Source of the DNA: DAOUET01 sp034430155
GTDB taxonomy: Bacteria > Chloroflexota > Anaerolineae > Anaerolineales > UBA4823
Assembly: GCA_034430155.1 (NCBI GenBank)
Contig: DAOUET010000057.1
Span: 62,001-126,000 of the forward strand
Direction of reading: 5' to 3'
Length of the DNA: 64,000 nt
Shown: in pieces, positions 8,191 to 16,719 of the stretch
Position numbering within the stretch: the stretch's first letter is position 1
Layout of the letters: each line of letters begins with the position of its first letter
Translations under genes and position numbers: made by a program
Notes under the pieces: generated by a model
Told to the model about the DNA's origin: nothing
What the model saw: the letters and a program-made list of their open reading frames with translations, nothing else
Database searches by the model: none

Positions 8191-8252
8191 ACGTTCTTTC
8201 CATAAAGAATTACTCCCCCAATTTAAGTATTTATCCAGTTTCTCTGATACAA

Positions 8253-9203
8253 ATGGACTTGGCACCACGGTCAATCGCATTCCTATTCCCCGGTCAGGGT
8301 TCGCAAGCGTTAGGGATGGGTTTTGAATTAGCCCAGACATTTCCCGTCGCCAAAGAAATCTTCAACCAGGCAGATGAAATTTTAGGAATTGATCTCTCCC
8401 GCATAGCCTGGGAAGGTCCAGAAGGTACGTTGAATGACACCATCAACACCCAACCTGCCCTGCTGGTACACTCGGTCGCCTCATTAAGGGTCTTGGGGAA
8501 AGTTCACCCGCATATCCAACCTTCTTTTGTGGCGGGACACTCCATGGGGGAACTCAGCGCACTAGTCGCGGCTGGTGCGTTGCCCTTCCCAGATGCATTG
8601 AGATTGGTGCGTTCCCGCGGGGCATTAATGAAAGCCGCGGGAGACGCTTCTCCAGGGGGAATGGCAGCCATTTTAGGCCTGGATCTTCCCGCCATCGAGA
8701 AAATCTGTGCTCAAGCCAGTGAGCCAAGCGAAAAGGTACAAATCGCTAATGATAACTGTCCAGGTCAGGTGGTTATATCGGGTTCATCTGTTGCGCTCGA
8801 GCGTGCATTGATTCTGGCTCGTAACGCCGGGGCTCGCCGGGCAATACGGTTGGCTGTTAGCATCGCGGCCCACTCTGATCTGATGAACCTCGCTCAGGAT
8901 GGGTTCAACCTTGCTGTCGAATCTGCTCCCATTGTATCTCCTCGCATCCCCATTATTGGTAATGTCAACGCCAAACCTTTGAATTCAGTGGAGGCGATCC
9001 GAGCAGATCTACGGGCTCAACTAAATTCTCGGGTTCGCTGGACCGAGTCAGTCAGGTACATGATCGAAAAGGGAGTCAATGCTTTTATTGAGTTAGGGAA
9101 CGACTCCGTGCTCACCGGGTTGCTAAAACGCATCGATCGAGACGTTATAGGTATCCCTATTGGACATCCAGATGACTTTGCCAAGCTGAAATTCGAGAGC
9201 TAA
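8253..9203 (+). CDS. fabD: Malonyl-CoA:ACP transacylase
   Basis: FabD moves malonyl groups from CoA to acyl carrier protein, supplying the extender unit for fatty acid synthesis. The protein opens with the family signature FLFPGQGSQALGMG. It has the nucleophilic serine at residue 97 in AGHSMGELSALVAAG, the substrate-binding arginine in LVRSRGALMKAA, and the active-site histidine in SIAAHSDLMN. Its 316 residues are normal for the family. No ribosome binding site is evident before the ATG, so the start is chosen because the family begins close to FLFPGQGSQ. It is followed by fabG with a 55-base gap that contains a separate -10 box. Confidence 0.95.
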   Translation: MDLAPRSIAFLFPGQGSQALGMGFELAQTFPVAKEIFNQADEILGIDLSRIAWEGPEGTLNDTINTQPALLVHSVASLRVLGKVHPHIQPSFVAGHSMGELSALVAAGALPFPDALRLVRSRGALMKAAGDASPGGMAAILGLDLPAIEKICAQASEPSEKVQIANDNCPGQVVISGSSVALERALILARNAGARRAIRLAVSIAAHSDLMNLAQDGFNLAVESAPIVSPRIPIIGNVNAKPLNSVEAIRADLRAQLNSRVRWTESVRYMIEKGVNAFIELGNDSVLTGLLKRIDRDVIGIPIGHPDDFAKLKFES

Positions 9204-9224
9204 AGACCTCCTTCTATTACGGTA

Positions 9225-9250
9225 TAATTTACATAACCTTCATTATAAGG
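9225..9250 (+). promoter_or_regulatory. -10 box and ribosome binding site of fabG
   Basis: A TATAAT box lies in the context CGGTATAATTTAC shortly after the fabD stop. About 30 bases later AAGGAG stands at a normal distance before the fabG ATG at 9259. I see no convincing -35. It suggests that fabG and the genes after it can be transcribed independently of fabD. Confidence 0.5.
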
Positions 9251-9258
9251 AGTAAGGT

Positions 9259-10023
9259 ATGCTTTCTTCCCCCAGCCTCTCGCTGGAAGGTCGGGCAGCG
9301 ATTGTTACCGGCGCTTCACGCGGAATTGGTCGTGCTACTGCTTTGGAATTAGCTCGCCGTGGTGCTGCTGTTGTTATCAATTACTTCAAATCCCCACAGG
9401 CTGCGCAAGAAGTGGTTGACCAGATACAATCTAGTGGTGGGCGCGCCCACCCCATTCAGGCAGATGTCGCTGATTTTCAACAAGCCAATACTTTGATCAA
9501 GGAAACCATCAAGATATTCGATGGTCTGGATATCCTAGTCAATAACGCAGGTGTTACCAGAGACAAATTGATTATGATGATGAGTGAACAAGACTGGGAT
9601 GTTGTCATTAACACTAACTTAAAAAGCACCTTCAATTGTTCAAAAGCTGCAGTTCGCCATATGATGCGTAAGCGTTTTGGGCGGATAATCAATATCACCT
9701 CAGTTGCCGGCCAAATTGGCAATGCCGGGCAAACCAATTATTCTGCTTCCAAAGCCGGTCAGATTGGTTTTACTAAAGCGCTCGCCAGAGAAGTTGCTTC
9801 TCGCAATATCACTGTAAACGCCATTGCCGCTGGCTATATCGATACTGATATTTGGGCCACGGTCCCTGAAGAAGCCCGGGAGGTAGCTTTATCTATGATC
9901 CCTCTGGCTCGCAAAGGTGTTCCAGAAGAGATCGCTTATACGGTCGCATTTCTGGCATCAGAGCAAGCCAGTTATATTACCGGTCAAATTCTTGGGGTTG
10001 ATGGGGGCATGGCAATGATGTGA
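9259..10023 (+). CDS. fabG: 3-oxoacyl-[acyl-carrier-protein] reductase
   Basis: FabG is the NADPH-dependent reductase of the fatty acid elongation cycle. It is a classical short-chain dehydrogenase: the nucleotide loop is TGASRGIGRAT, the NNAG motif is NNAGVTRD, the catalytic serine is in ITSVAGQIGNAGQ, and the YxxxK motif is in NYSASKAGQIG. The C-terminus GQILGVDGGMAMM is typical of FabG. The 254 residues begin after an AAGGAG site. In most genomes acpP would follow, but the next gene is an Asp23-family gene and the 77-base gap holds no carrier-protein ORF. Confidence 0.93.
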   Translation: MLSSPSLSLEGRAAIVTGASRGIGRATALELARRGAAVVINYFKSPQAAQEVVDQIQSSGGRAHPIQADVADFQQANTLIKETIKIFDGLDILVNNAGVTRDKLIMMMSEQDWDVVINTNLKSTFNCSKAAVRHMMRKRFGRIINITSVAGQIGNAGQTNYSASKAGQIGFTKALAREVASRNITVNAIAAGYIDTDIWATVPEEAREVALSMIPLARKGVPEEIAYTVAFLASEQASYITGQILGVDGGMAMM

Positions 10024-10100
10024 ATAAAATTCTTGAATCATTATCCAAGCTTGCATCCAGCTGGATTACCCCAAGCAAATGAATGATTCTTGGAGAAATC

Positions 10101-10466
10101 ATGACTGAAACCATCCCACCTGCAGGAAAAATCACTATTGCACCTGAAGTTTTATTGACAATTGCACAGCTCACAGCTCAGAATGTCACCGGTGTAAGCC
10201 GTTTGAGTCAGGAGCCAGTCGATGGAATAAGAAGCATTTTTAGAAGGAGCAAATTGTGCGAAGGGGTTTGTATTCAAGTACAAGATGACACTGTTAATGC
10301 AGATATTTATGTGATCCTCCAAAAAGAGGTTAACGTGCGCGAAGTCAGCCGGAATATTCAGAGCAGTGTGGCCCGGGCCATATCAGAAATGGTGGGTATG
10401 CAGGTTGGGCGCATCAACATCCACATTGATGATATCGATTTTCACACAGAGTTCGAGGCATCGTAA
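10101..10466 (+). CDS. Asp23/Gls24 family (DUF322) protein
   Basis: This is a small protein of the family first described as alkaline-shock protein Asp23, widespread in Gram-positive and Chloroflexota genomes and commonly next to nusB. The 121 residues show the family pattern ITIAPEVLLTIAQLTAQNVTGVSRLS, then a strand VNADIYVILQKEVNVREVSRNIQ and the closing INIHIDDIDFH. I take the ATG at 10101 because GGAG precedes it at a normal distance. The ATG at 10083 would add six residues without such a site. The molecular role is not established; members are thought to act at the cell envelope. nusB starts 3 bases after its stop. Confidence 0.88.
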   Translation: MTETIPPAGKITIAPEVLLTIAQLTAQNVTGVSRLSQEPVDGIRSIFRRSKLCEGVCIQVQDDTVNADIYVILQKEVNVREVSRNIQSSVARAISEMVGMQVGRINIHIDDIDFHTEFEAS

Positions 10467-10469
10467 GTT

Positions 10470-10916
10470 ATGAAATCTCGAACCAGGGCTCGCTGTGCGG
10501 CCCTGCAGGCGCTATATGAAATCGATGTCACCGGTCATGAGGCAGGGACGGTCGTCCAGGAACGCATCAGGGAGATTTCCTTAGACAAGAATATGTCTGA
10601 TTTCGCTCGTCAAATCGTTGATGGTGTCTGTCCAATTGTGGCTGAGTTAGATCATTTTATCGCCATACATGCCCCCGAATGGCCTCTTGAACAGGTCGCT
10701 ATCATTGATCGCAATATTCTACGCATCGCTTTGTGGGAATTCGCAGTAAGTGAAAAAACTCCCATCAAGGTAGCCATCAACGAAGCGGTCGAAATGGCGA
10801 AAGTTTATGGATCTGAAAGCGCTCCACGTTTTGTCAACGGGGTCTTGGGTAGTCTGGCTGCCCGTCAGAATGAGATTTGCCAAGCCCTTAAACATATTAA
10901 ACAAACCGATAGCTAA
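10470..10916 (+). CDS. nusB: Transcription antitermination factor NusB
   Basis: NusB binds boxA RNA with S10 (NusE) and prevents premature termination on rRNA operons. The all-helical 148-residue protein starts with the typical SRTRARCAALQALYEIDVTG. It has the conserved helix APEWPLEQVAIIDRNILRIALWE, the segment TPIKVAINEAVEMAKVYGSESAPRFVNGVLG, and a normal length. It is tightly packed between the Asp23-family gene (3-base gap) and tatB (6-base gap), so translation is probably coupled. Confidence 0.95.
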   Translation: MKSRTRARCAALQALYEIDVTGHEAGTVVQERIREISLDKNMSDFARQIVDGVCPIVAELDHFIAIHAPEWPLEQVAIIDRNILRIALWEFAVSEKTPIKVAINEAVEMAKVYGSESAPRFVNGVLGSLAARQNEICQALKHIKQTDS

Positions 10917-10922
10917 CTTTCT

Positions 10923-11342
10923 ATGGAAATTCTTGGTATTGGTCCCTTAGAATTACTGTTCATTATCTTGATCGCCTTAATCGTGCTCGGTCCCAACGAT
11001 ATGGTTAAGACTGGTCGGACGGTTGGTAAATTCCTGCGAAGAATCATCACCTCGCCAGGCTGGCGTACTGTTCAGCAAGCCTCCCGTGATATTCGCTATT
11101 TACCAAATAAATTGATACGTGACGCTGGTCTTGAGGAGCTGGAAGAAGATCTTGCTCAAATGAAAGAAATGACCCGCCCAAACGGTTTACAAGAACTAGA
11201 TCGCGATTTAAAGGGATGGAAAACCGAGATATCGTCTTGGACCACCCCGCCTCCCTTGATTAACACCCCAGAAAATCCCTTGACGGCATCCGACCCAAAA
11301 GAATCTAACATAGAACATCACAAAGATGCTGAAGAAGATTAA
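10923..11342 (+). CDS. tatB: Twin-arginine translocase subunit TatA/TatB
   Basis: This is the small Tat subunit, which recognises or transports folded proteins with twin-arginine signals. A single N-terminal membrane helix (MEILGIGPLELLFIILIALIVLGP) is followed by an amphipathic helix (NDMVKTGRTVGKFLRRI) and a polar, acidic tail. A Glu near residue 9 (GPLEL) and the 139-residue length with a long tail favour TatB over TatA. The gene sits directly before tatC with a 3-base gap. Calling it TatB rather than TatA is an inference. Confidence 0.85.
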   Translation: MEILGIGPLELLFIILIALIVLGPNDMVKTGRTVGKFLRRIITSPGWRTVQQASRDIRYLPNKLIRDAGLEELEEDLAQMKEMTRPNGLQELDRDLKGWKTEISSWTTPPPLINTPENPLTASDPKESNIEHHKDAEED

Positions 11343-11345
11343 TTA

Positions 11346-12194
11346 ATGAGAACATTATTGCGCGCTTTGTGGCGCATTATCATTTCTCCTTTCCGCTGGA
11401 TAAGGAATTCTCTAATCGAAGTAAGAAAATTTTTTACCGAAGAGCCCGAAGACATTCCTTTGGGGGATTCAATCCAAAAAGCTTTTGACCGACCACAGGA
11501 AATCCTTGTACACCTGGATGCCCTGCGCAAGCATTTATTTCGAGCCATTGGCTTTCTGGCTGTGACGACGATTATCTCATTCGCTTTTACATCTAATATT
11601 ATCGACTTGCTTGCCAGACCCATTGGGGGGATCCACCAATTGGTAGCCATCGACCCAACCGAACCCCTGGGTGTTTTTATGCGCGTCGCTCTTTTATCGG
11701 GTTTTGCCCTTGCCTTTCCCTACATCGCTTTAGAGCTATGGCTATTTGCCGCGCCTGGTTTGCGGAGAGATTCGCGCATTTTTGGGTTATCAGCTATCCC
11801 CATTGCCACTTTATTCTTCATCGGCGGGATGGCATTCGCTTATTTTGTCATGATGCCGGTGGCCTTGCCATTTCTACTGAATTTTATGGATTTAACCACA
11901 CAGGTCCGCCCCTCCTCCTATATAAAGTTCGTTACCGGCTTGATGTTTTGGATAGGGGTCGCCTTTGAATTTCCATTGGTGATCTACGTGCTGGCACGCC
12001 TCGGCTTGATCCGCGGTCAAATGCTAGCAGCACAATGGCGCTTGGCTATTGTGATAATCGCGATTGCAGCTGCCGCCATCACTCCTACCGTTGACCCGGT
12101 AAACATGGCTTTAGTGATGGGGCCAATGATTGCGCTTTATTTCTTGAGTATTACCCTAGCATTGCTGGCCCAACGTGGCCGCGCTCCGGCATAA
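11346..12194 (+). CDS. tatC: Twin-arginine translocase subunit TatC
   Basis: TatC is the signal-peptide receptor of the Tat system. After a cytoplasmic N-terminal extension of about 55 residues comes the family start, HLDALRKHLFRAIGFL, and then six predicted membrane helices. The conserved periplasmic/cytoplasmic loop ELWLFAAPGLRRDSR and the helix FWIGVAFEFPLVIYVLARLGL contain the functionally important Glu residues. The C-terminal segment AAAAITPTVDPVNMALVMGPM is diagnostic. At 282 residues it is slightly longer than usual because of the basic N-terminal extension. It closes the Asp23-nusB-tatB-tatC operon. Confidence 0.95.
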   Translation: MRTLLRALWRIIISPFRWIRNSLIEVRKFFTEEPEDIPLGDSIQKAFDRPQEILVHLDALRKHLFRAIGFLAVTTIISFAFTSNIIDLLARPIGGIHQLVAIDPTEPLGVFMRVALLSGFALAFPYIALELWLFAAPGLRRDSRIFGLSAIPIATLFFIGGMAFAYFVMMPVALPFLLNFMDLTTQVRPSSYIKFVTGLMFWIGVAFEFPLVIYVLARLGLIRGQMLAAQWRLAIVIIAIAAAAITPTVDPVNMALVMGPMIALYFLSITLALLAQRGRAPA

Positions 12195-12230
12195 ACGCTT
12201 TCCGAGATCTAGGTATGTAAATTCTCTATC

Positions 12231-13127
12231 ATGATGAATCTGCTTGAACACAAGACGCGGGCGCGCCGGGCCTTGCTGTATATGCCCGGCGACGATATGC
12301 ACAAGATTCGTAAAGCCATTACTTTGGGGGTGGACTGTTTATGCATGGATTTGGAGGACGGTGTAGCTTTTAATCGAAAATCAGCCGCCCGGAAAACCAT
12401 CGTCAAAGCCCTCCGGACATTAGACTTTGGCGAGGCAGAAAAACTAGTCCGCATAAACCCGGTAGGCTCCGGTTTAGAAAGCGATGATTTAGCTGCCGCG
12501 CTTCCAGCCCGGCCAGATGGTATTGTCATTCCCAAGGTATCGCATCCTCAAGAGATTCGTTGGGTCGGTGATCAAATTACAGCAATTGAAGAAGCTCATA
12601 ATTGGCCCTTATATGAGATCGGTTTATTCGTCATCGTAGAAACAGCCCTGGGTTTAGTCAATTTGAAGGATCTAGCCAATGCTGATCCACGCTTACGCGT
12701 CTTGATATTCGGAGCCGAGGACCTGGCAGGTGATCTCGGCGCCAAGCGTACCCCTGAAGGTTGGGAGATTTATTGTGCTCGCTGTGCGCTAGTACTACAC
12801 GCATCTGCCTTCGGTTTGCAGGCAATTGATATGGTTCATATAGACTTCGAAGATCTTGAGGGGTTAAACAACGAATCAAAGCAAGGTTCTCAGATGGGAT
12901 TCGTTGGCAAACAAATCATACATCCGAAACAAGTAATTCCGGTCCAGACCGCGTATACCCCTAGCGATGAAGAGATCGCCCAGGCTCTCCGCATACGAGA
13001 TGCGTTCGACGCCCACCAGAAAGCTGGATTGGGCGCTTTTGCTGTTAATGGGAAAATGATTGATGCACCCATCGTAAAACTTGCCGAGAAGGTATTAGCC
13101 AGAGCCCGAGCTGCCGGCAAATTATAG
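12231..13127 (+). CDS. CitE-like HpcH/HpaI aldolase family CoA lyase
   Basis: This family cleaves or forms C-C bonds in hydroxyacyl-CoA thioesters, such as citryl-, malyl- and citramalyl-CoA. The 298-residue TIM barrel opens with RRALLYMPGDDMHKIRKA. The CoA/Mg2+ motifs DCLCMDLEDGVAF, LVRINPVGSG, GIVIPKV, VIVETALGLVNL (Glu ligand) and IFGAEDLAGDLGAKR (Asp ligand) are all present. The C-terminal segment GFVGKQIIHPKQV is conserved. The exact substrate cannot be read from sequence. The neighbours downstream are two thiolase-fold proteins and two DUF35 proteins, which suggests that it feeds or uses a CoA thioester in the same pathway, although a 135-base gap separates them. Confidence 0.85.
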   Translation: MMNLLEHKTRARRALLYMPGDDMHKIRKAITLGVDCLCMDLEDGVAFNRKSAARKTIVKALRTLDFGEAEKLVRINPVGSGLESDDLAAALPARPDGIVIPKVSHPQEIRWVGDQITAIEEAHNWPLYEIGLFVIVETALGLVNLKDLANADPRLRVLIFGAEDLAGDLGAKRTPEGWEIYCARCALVLHASAFGLQAIDMVHIDFEDLEGLNNESKQGSQMGFVGKQIIHPKQVIPVQTAYTPSDEEIAQALRIRDAFDAHQKAGLGAFAVNGKMIDAPIVKLAEKVLARARAAGKL

Positions 13128-13262
13128 ACTTTTTCACTGTCAGATATTTCCCATTTATTTCCAGGGAGGCTGTCGAGGAACTAGACCTTCCTAAGATTCA
13201 CTTTACACTATGGGACCAAAATTCATGGCTTACATATCTATAAATCCGAAAGGAGGCAATTC

Positions 13263-14414
13263 ATGAACGAACGAGTGGCTATCGTTGGGGTTGGGTGGTC
13301 AGGATTTCGACCCCTCACCCCAGAACAGTCTTACAAAGAATTGATGTATGAAGCTGCGGTGCATGCCTATGCTGATGCTGGCGTTGACCCTCGCCGTGAT
13401 GTCGAAAGTTTCGTCACAGTTGCAGAAGACTTCTATGAAGGCACCAGCATCTTCGATGAATACGTCCCTGACCAACTTGGTGCCGTCTTAAAGCCCGTCC
13501 ATACCATTCCGGGTGACGGTCTACATGGTCTGGCGACTGCTTACATGCTGGTGCGCACCGGGCAATTTGAAGTTGTGGTTGTGGAAAGCCACAGTAAGGC
13601 CTCAAATATTCTGACCTTACCGCATATCACCGCATACGCCCAGGATCCAGTGCTGAACCGCCCTCTAGGATTCAATACGAACTTTGTCGCCGGTTTGGAG
13701 ATGAACCGCTACATGTACGAATCTGGCACAACAAAAGAACAATGCGCTGCGGTGGTTGTCAAGAATCGCTTCAATGCTCTTAAGAACCCTTTGGCTTCTT
13801 TTAGTGCAAATTTAGACTTAGATGATGTCTTAGAAGGGCCAGTTCTATCCTGGCCTCTGGGTCAACGAGAAGCCTCAGAAACCGTAGATGGTGCTGTCGT
13901 CATGGTACTCGCCTCCGAAGGTCGAGCCCGTTTCCTCAACGATCGTCCCATTTGGATTTTGGGAATAGGATGGTGTAATGATTCCGCATCCTTAGAAGGT
14001 CGTGATTGGGCTGCTGCGCCTTATATCGAAAGATCAGCTCGCATGGCATATCGCCATGCGGGTATACCCAATCCGTTGTCAGCCGTGGATATCGCCGAGA
14101 TCGATGACACTTATGCATATAAAGAGCTCCAGACATTAGAAGCCTTAGGCTTTTGCAAGCCGGGTGAGGCAGGCTCTCTGACAGAAGATGGCTTTACTTC
14201 TGCAGAAGGCGATCTGCCAGTTAATATCTCCGGGGGTAGTCTGGGGATCGGTCACCTACTTGACGCGACCGGTCTCGCCCGTGCCTTGGAAATTGTCTTA
14301 CAGCTTCGCCTTCAGGCTGGGCTACGGCAGATAGAAGATGTCCAAATCGGGTTGGCGCAATCCTGGCGAGGCGTCCCCACCACCAGTACAGCTGTCGCTA
14401 TTTTGAGTAATTAG
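13263..14414 (+). CDS. Thiolase-superfamily protein without nucleophilic Cys (aldolase-like)
   Basis: The 383 residues have a thiolase fold of the SCP-x/lipid-transfer type. The segment that normally carries the acyl-accepting cysteine reads VHTIPGDGLHGLATAYMLV (around residues 79-97) and has no Cys. The usual HDxF motif is replaced by EIDDTYAYKELQ. The C-terminal NxSGGSLGxGHxxxATG is intact in NISGGSLGIGHLLDATG. Ltp2-type steroid side-chain aldolases are known thiolase relatives that lack the Cys and need a DUF35 partner, so a retro-aldol or thiolytic CoA reaction is plausible. AAAGGAGG stands 8 bases before the ATG. The next gene is a paralogue, followed by two DUF35 genes. Confidence 0.8.
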   Translation: MNERVAIVGVGWSGFRPLTPEQSYKELMYEAAVHAYADAGVDPRRDVESFVTVAEDFYEGTSIFDEYVPDQLGAVLKPVHTIPGDGLHGLATAYMLVRTGQFEVVVVESHSKASNILTLPHITAYAQDPVLNRPLGFNTNFVAGLEMNRYMYESGTTKEQCAAVVVKNRFNALKNPLASFSANLDLDDVLEGPVLSWPLGQREASETVDGAVVMVLASEGRARFLNDRPIWILGIGWCNDSASLEGRDWAAAPYIERSARMAYRHAGIPNPLSAVDIAEIDDTYAYKELQTLEALGFCKPGEAGSLTEDGFTSAEGDLPVNISGGSLGIGHLLDATGLARALEIVLQLRLQAGLRQIEDVQIGLAQSWRGVPTTSTAVAILSN

Positions 14415-14435
14415 CAAATTCAGGGAGAAATAATC

Positions 14436-15602
14436 ATGAGCATGCGGAAAGTAGCAGTTATAGGAGCAGGCATGACTAAGTTTGTCCGCCGCGCTCAAGA
14501 AACTGCCAAAGAATTAACCTGGCAGGCCAGCCATATGGCTTTGGAATCCTGCGAGATGACTATGGATGACATTGAAGCCATATGCCTGGGGACGGCCCCG
14601 GATTCCTTCGATGGCATTCACATGAACGGCGAATATTTAAGCGACGGCGCTGGCGCTTGGCGTAAACCTTTTATGCGCTCCTACGTCGGGGGTGGCACCG
14701 GCGTTTTTGTGCCTATTCAGGGTTGGTACCACGTTGCCTCGGGCATGTTTGATATTTGCCTGGTGGTTGCTGAAGAAAAAATGTCCAGTTATTATCCCCA
14801 CGCTCAAGCCGCCTTCTTAACGATTTTCGATCACACCACCGAAAGACCGCTGAAACCTAATCTATTATGGATCTTTGCTTTAGAGATGAACCGCTATATG
14901 CATACTTATGGCATATCCAAAGATGACATCGCTCGGGTTTCCGTTCAACATAAACGCAATGCTGCCAACCACCCGTGTGCCTTGTTGGGTGATGCAGATA
15001 TAACTGTGAAAGATGTGCTTGAATCTGAAGTCCTTGCCTGGCCTGTGCAAAGGTTAGATGTCAGTCCAGTGAGTGATGGCGCTGTGGCAATCGTCCTAGC
15101 CGCTGAGCATGTAGCCAAGCGCCTTACCGATAAGCCTGTCTGGATTGAAGGTGTTGGTTGGAACCTGGACACTGCCTACTGGACTAACCGAGACCTTGCT
15201 TACCCGCGTTATGTCGAGTATGCTGCCCGTATGGCATATGAAATGGCAGGCATTAAAGAACCTCGCAAAGAGATTAACATCGTCGAACCTTACGATCCGT
15301 TCGACTATAAAGCTCTTCATCACTTAGAAGGATTACAGCTGGCAGATCGTGGGCAGGCCCCGCGTCTTTATATTGACGGGATTGCCGCGCCGGATGGTGA
15401 TATGCCGATTTGTCCTTCAGGTGGCTTGCTAGGTGTCGGTAACCCCATTGCTGCTGCCGGTCTTATGAAGATTGCTGAACTCTTCTGGCAGTTGCGCGGT
15501 GAAGCCGGGGCACGCCAAGTGCCAGGGAAACCCAGGCGTGGCCTTGCTCAAGCTTGGGGAGACCTTATGCAAGTTGGCACTGTTGTTATTATGGGCCGCT
15601 GA
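14436..15602 (+). CDS. Second thiolase-superfamily protein without nucleophilic Cys
   Basis: This is a 388-residue paralogue of the preceding protein. At the position of the nucleophilic cysteine the sequence is SYVGGGTGVFVPIQGWYHV (about residues 82-100), again without Cys. In addition the usual C-terminal histidine of GHP is an asparagine: CPSGGLLGVGNPIAAAG. The HDxF position reads VEPYDPFDYKAL. Loss of His as well as Cys makes it less likely to be catalytic in the classical way; it could be a structural or regulatory partner in a heteromer with the 13263-14414 product. The gap between the two genes is 21 bases, with GGGAGAAA before the ATG, so they are co-transcribed. Confidence 0.78.
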   Translation: MSMRKVAVIGAGMTKFVRRAQETAKELTWQASHMALESCEMTMDDIEAICLGTAPDSFDGIHMNGEYLSDGAGAWRKPFMRSYVGGGTGVFVPIQGWYHVASGMFDICLVVAEEKMSSYYPHAQAAFLTIFDHTTERPLKPNLLWIFALEMNRYMHTYGISKDDIARVSVQHKRNAANHPCALLGDADITVKDVLESEVLAWPVQRLDVSPVSDGAVAIVLAAEHVAKRLTDKPVWIEGVGWNLDTAYWTNRDLAYPRYVEYAARMAYEMAGIKEPRKEINIVEPYDPFDYKALHHLEGLQLADRGQAPRLYIDGIAAPDGDMPICPSGGLLGVGNPIAAAGLMKIAELFWQLRGEAGARQVPGKPRRGLAQAWGDLMQVGTVVIMGR

Positions 15603-15657
15603 TTCTACCCACAGATCGTGGATCGCTCAGCTGTAACTATAGATTTGGAGGAATAAA

Positions 15658-16173
15658 ATGACCGTCAGGTTTAAAAATTTTCCGGGAACCCCATTGAGTG
15701 AACAGGATTTTGTTGACGGCAAGGTTTTGTATCTCCATGCAGATATGCAGGGGATATTTGCCTGGGATACCGGAATAGCCATTGGTAGTTACCTGGCTGC
15801 CCTCAAAGATGGTGTTATCCTGGGCTCCAGGTGCCGCCATTGCCGTAAGACCGTTGTTCCACCCCGTACAGTCTGTGAATGGTGTTTCCACCCTATGGAT
15901 GAATACATCCAGCTCAATGACACTGGCACCGTGAACACCTTCTCACTCTGTTACGTCACCTGGGATGTCAAGCGCATCGAGGAACCCGAAATACCGGCAG
16001 TGATCGATATCGATGGGGCTACCCCTCAACATGGCATCATGCATAAACTCGGCGAGGTTGATCCTGAAAAGGTATACATCGGCATGCGCGTGAAAGCTGT
16101 CTGGAAGCCTGCCGAAGAACGCCAGGGCGCCATCACCGATATTTTGTATTTCAAGCCGATCGAGGAGAAATGA
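15658..16173 (+). CDS. DUF35 zinc-ribbon/OB-fold acyl-CoA-associated protein
   Basis: DUF35 proteins pair with thiolase-fold enzymes and bind acyl-CoA; known cases include ChsH2 with Ltp2, BbsA with BbsB, and the archaeal thiolase/HMG-CoA synthase complex. The 171 residues hold a rubredoxin-like zinc ribbon, CRHCRKTVVPPRTVCEWC, followed by the OB-fold with GTVNTFSLCYVTWD. The closing IGMRVKAVWKPAEERQGAITDILYFKP is typical. A 40-residue N-terminal extension precedes the ribbon. GGAGGA precedes the ATG. Its stop overlaps the start of the next DUF35 gene. Confidence 0.87.
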   Translation: MTVRFKNFPGTPLSEQDFVDGKVLYLHADMQGIFAWDTGIAIGSYLAALKDGVILGSRCRHCRKTVVPPRTVCEWCFHPMDEYIQLNDTGTVNTFSLCYVTWDVKRIEEPEIPAVIDIDGATPQHGIMHKLGEVDPEKVYIGMRVKAVWKPAEERQGAITDILYFKPIEEK

Positions 16174-16637
16174 CCGTGACCCTATTAGAAAAAGACTCAC
16201 ACGCGCCAACTGCCTGGCAAGATGAAATGCCTGTCACCAATCGGTATACCTACGGTATTGCCGGTGAAAAATTTTTCCGGGCTATAAAGGAAGAAGGGCG
16301 CATTCTAGGTACCCACTGCCCCACCTGCAATCGCACTTATGTGCCTGCTGCGATCTTTTGTGAACGCTGCCTGGGCGAATTGAATGACTGGGTCGATGTC
16401 GGTACAACTGGCGTGGTGCATACCTACACCCGGCTATACGTGGATTATGATGGTGAACCTCTGGAAGAACCAGTGCTGATTGTCTTCGTTCGCCTGGGTG
16501 ATGGCGGTATTGTTCACCGCCTGGCTGAAGTCGATCCCGCTGAAGTGGCTATTGGCATGCAGGTCGAAGCTGTCTTCAAACCAGCCAGTGAACGGCAGGG
16601 TTCTATCCTCGACATCCTTCATTTTAGACCCGTTTAA
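16170..16637 (+). CDS. Second DUF35 zinc-ribbon/OB-fold protein
   Basis: This paralogue of the preceding gene has 155 residues with the zinc ribbon CPTCNRTYVPAAIFCERC, the OB-fold strand TGVVHTYTRLYVDYDGEPLEEPV and the closing segment IGMQVEAVFKPASERQGSILDILHFRP. The ATG overlaps the previous stop codon (ATGA), a sign of translational coupling. A GTG two codons later is better spaced from GAGGAG, so either start is possible. Two DUF35 proteins beside two thiolase-fold proteins suggest two cognate pairs or one hetero-oligomer. Confidence 0.86.
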   Translation: MTVTLLEKDSHAPTAWQDEMPVTNRYTYGIAGEKFFRAIKEEGRILGTHCPTCNRTYVPAAIFCERCLGELNDWVDVGTTGVVHTYTRLYVDYDGEPLEEPVLIVFVRLGDGGIVHRLAEVDPAEVAIGMQVEAVFKPASERQGSILDILHFRPV

Positions 16638-16714
16638 TGGTTGACCTCAGGCACATATCTTGCATCTTTGGCAAATTGCATGCATCTAATCTCGATCCCA
16701 ACATCCGGGGTCAA

Positions 16715-16719
16715 CCAGT
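16715..16719. repeat. Left target-site duplication CCAGT of MITE copy 1
   Basis: CCAGT at 16715-16719 is repeated directly as CCAGT at 16810-16814, immediately outside the two ends of the palindromic element. This is the footprint left when a transposon inserts with a 5-bp staggered cut. Confidence 0.8.
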
